A stretch of 64,000 nucleotides of DNA from positions 4,216,001 to 4,280,000 of the forward strand of contig CM072886.1 of the NCBI GenBank assembly GCA_037013685.1. Direction: 5' to 3'. This DNA comes from Acridotheres tristis (taxonomy: Eukaryota; Chordata; Aves; Passeriformes; Sturnidae). Each line of letters begins with the position of its first letter. Within the stretch, counting starts at the first letter, position 1. Shown piece after piece: positions 62,201 to 64,000 of the stretch. Position numbers and translations under genes: made by a program. The notes under the pieces were generated by a model. It was not told the DNA's origin. It searched no databases and was given only the letters and a program-made list of their open reading frames with translations.

Positions 62201-64000
62201 CTTAAACTTACTTCAGTCTGTGTCCAGCCTCTGTGTGTTATGTTAACTGGCTCTGGGAACAGGTTTGGAAAACCAAGTAGTTAAACCTTGAGCAGGAGAA
62301 TGTTTTGCTTGCCAAACCTGAAACTTGATAATTGAAATGCTAAGTGAGGTGAAGAGTTGGACCTCCTCATCAAATTTCTCTTACCAACTTGGATACAACT
62401 CCCTCACAGCTGCAGCCAAGGAAGAAGAGAGTACTCCTGTTTGTGGGTGCAAAGTGAGAAAAGTGACTGGAATCTCAGTTTGAAAAGAAAACCTAAAGGA
62501 ATGGGAGAAGCACCCGAGGGTGGCTGGATTCAGAGCCAATACCAAACAGCCACTCAGCCTGCTGCTGTCCCAAATATCTGTTTCCAGGTAAGCAGGAGCT
62601 GGATGTGACCTTTCTCCCACTCTCTAACTTTGAGAGCATCTCTAAACCTGAGAGCAGCAGCTCTTCTGCAGACACAAGAAGGATTATCTGCACAGCAGCA
62701 GGAGAAGGGTAAAACAAAGGGAGCAGGAAGAGGAGAAGGTCATCACCTCGGACGTTACAGCAGCAGGGTGGTTTGTAAGGCCAGACACAACAGGATGAGC
62801 TTCCAGACCTGAGCTGCTCCCTAAAATTAACAGCTGAGCCTGAGGACACAGGTCTGGCAGAGGTTAAATCCACAGAGGCTCCCAGCAGCTCAAGTATTAG
62901 AGTGAGGATTAGGCAAAGCCCATCTCCATTGAGCCGTGCTCCTGGCAATGCCACAGCACCCAGGGCTGATGGGGCTGAGCCAGGAGGAGCCCTCAGAACC
63001 ACAGGACTCCTCCCACCCAGGTACTCAAACCTCTGCTCAACAAAGGCCAAGCAAAGCTGGCCAAGCCCTGCCCCAACTGAGCCTAACTTGATCCATGGGA
63101 ACTTTCCATAGCATAACCCTGTACTAGGAATGATTGTAAACCCCCAAGATCATGATAAGGAAATAACCATCCTAGAGATAAACATGCCAATCTCATTATT
63201 AACAGCAATATGGGTGCTGAACTACTTCTGGCTGAACTTGAATGAGTGAATGGATGCATTTACTGTCTTTAAGTTGAACACCTACTGGTAGAGCTATTGT
63301 AACACCAAATTCAGGCAGTGGTGATTTAATTTTCCCACTTAAACTTTCACAGCAGGCCTGACAATCTACTGAACCTCCTGCTGTACTGCTCTAGGCTCTG
63401 TGCAGAAGCTGCTCAGCCACACTTGGCTGAACTTCTCTGAGCTGTAACTCAGAAATGCTGCAGGAAAATAGATCTCTGCAATGCTGAGCAGACATCACAC
63501 CACTCGTGTACTGGTGGGCTCATGTACTTCCACGTGCATTCTCCATCTTCCCCCAAAACTGGGCAAGTATTTTCACCTCCAAGCAGTTACACAGGAGCAG
63601 GCTCTTAAGAGGAGGCAGCTACAGGTTATTCATTGCTTTGATTAGACTGTGTTAATATGTTCCATTTCCTGGGCACTGCCCACACAACCTCCTTCTTGTC
63701 TTCTGCCTTAAGCTAACATCAACTGGCATTGCTTCTGCTCTAGCAGAACTTCAAGTGTTTGCCCACAGTTACATTTTTAAGCTACAATATGTAATTAAGC
63801 ATCCAGAGTCCCCTGAAAAATTCATTTAGAATAGTGTCACAACATCCTCAGAGAGAGATCAGACAAGTCCCACCCAGGCTCCAGTCAGCACCTCTGTTCT
63901 GCATGGTGTTTGCACAGCTCTGTACAGAAAAATCTCCACTGTAGTACAGGGAGCTATTTCAATCACCACTCTCTTGTTAAGTGTGTGTGTTCTCCAAACA
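62200..64000. other. Right flank, no recognisable gene
   Basis: I find no coding exon with recognisable family motifs on either strand. A segment at 62410-62588 has an acceptor-like CCCTCACAG before it and a CAG/GTAAGC donor after it on the + strand, with one open frame, but its translation resembles nothing I know. In mammals WDR48 would follow on the minus strand. Its coding exons are not in this window. Confidence 0.5.

Noticed and set aside
62357..62608. Open frame with flanking splice-like signals downstream of GORASP1
   Set aside because: It has no recognisable motif and no partner exons. It was left unannotated as a gene.
1..64000. tRNA, rRNA, CRISPR arrays, operons and bacterial mobile elements
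   Set aside because: No tRNA box motifs or other RNA gene signatures were recognised, and everything else in the window is typical of a vertebrate chromosome.

Overview
The window is vertebrate nuclear DNA, most likely from a bird. It carries two intact multi-exon genes, CSRNP1 and GORASP1, both on the + strand, with long introns and 3' UTRs and CpG-rich promoters. The dominant interspersed repeats are fragments of the avian/reptilian CR1 LINE, several ending in the typical ATTCTATGATTCT-type 3' terminus. I see no bacterial, phage, CRISPR or organellar features. Exons were assembled by hand from splice signals and family motifs, so untranslated boundaries are approximate.

Layout. 1-7.1 kb is non-coding apart from a possible conserved element near 4.2-4.4 kb. 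7.17-8.09 kb is a diverged tandem repeat with a period near 110 bp, followed by a short GC-rich decamer array. 8.2-9.1 kb is the CpG-island promoter and non-coding first exon of CSRNP1. Its coding exons lie at 15.3-20.7 kb and its long AU-rich 3' UTR runs to about 23.6 kb. 24-53 kb holds no intact gene. It contains CR1 pieces, a CpG-rich patch with two palindromic AP-1 sites (25.6-26.1 kb), microsatellites and two minus-strand gene relics. The first (31.85-33.91 kb) is an elastase-type serine protease that keeps four recognisable exons but lacks the two between them, one of which would carry the catalytic Asp. The second (about 47.0-47.2 kb) looks like a decayed exon of TTC21A. From 53.2 kb a GC-box promoter leads into the nine-exon GORASP1 gene (coding 53.5-60.3 kb), with polyadenylation signals at 61.0-62.2 kb. 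The last 1.8 kb shows no recognisable gene.

Interpretation. In mammals the order at this locus is CSRNP1 - TTC21A - GORASP1, with TTC21A opposite in strand to its neighbours and head-to-head with GORASP1. Here the flanking genes keep order and orientation. The TTC21A interval contains only the exon relic, with an internal duplication and a stop codon, and a CR1 fragment sits where the TTC21A 5' end should be. The main hypothesis from the window is loss of the ciliary/flagellar gene TTC21A in this lineage. A second, independent one is the decay of an elastase-like protease gene in the same interval. CSRNP1 is a nuclear transcription-factor-like protein of the immediate-early type, and GORASP1 (GRASP65) is a Golgi stacking protein. 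They are neighbours by ancestry and are not known to share a pathway.
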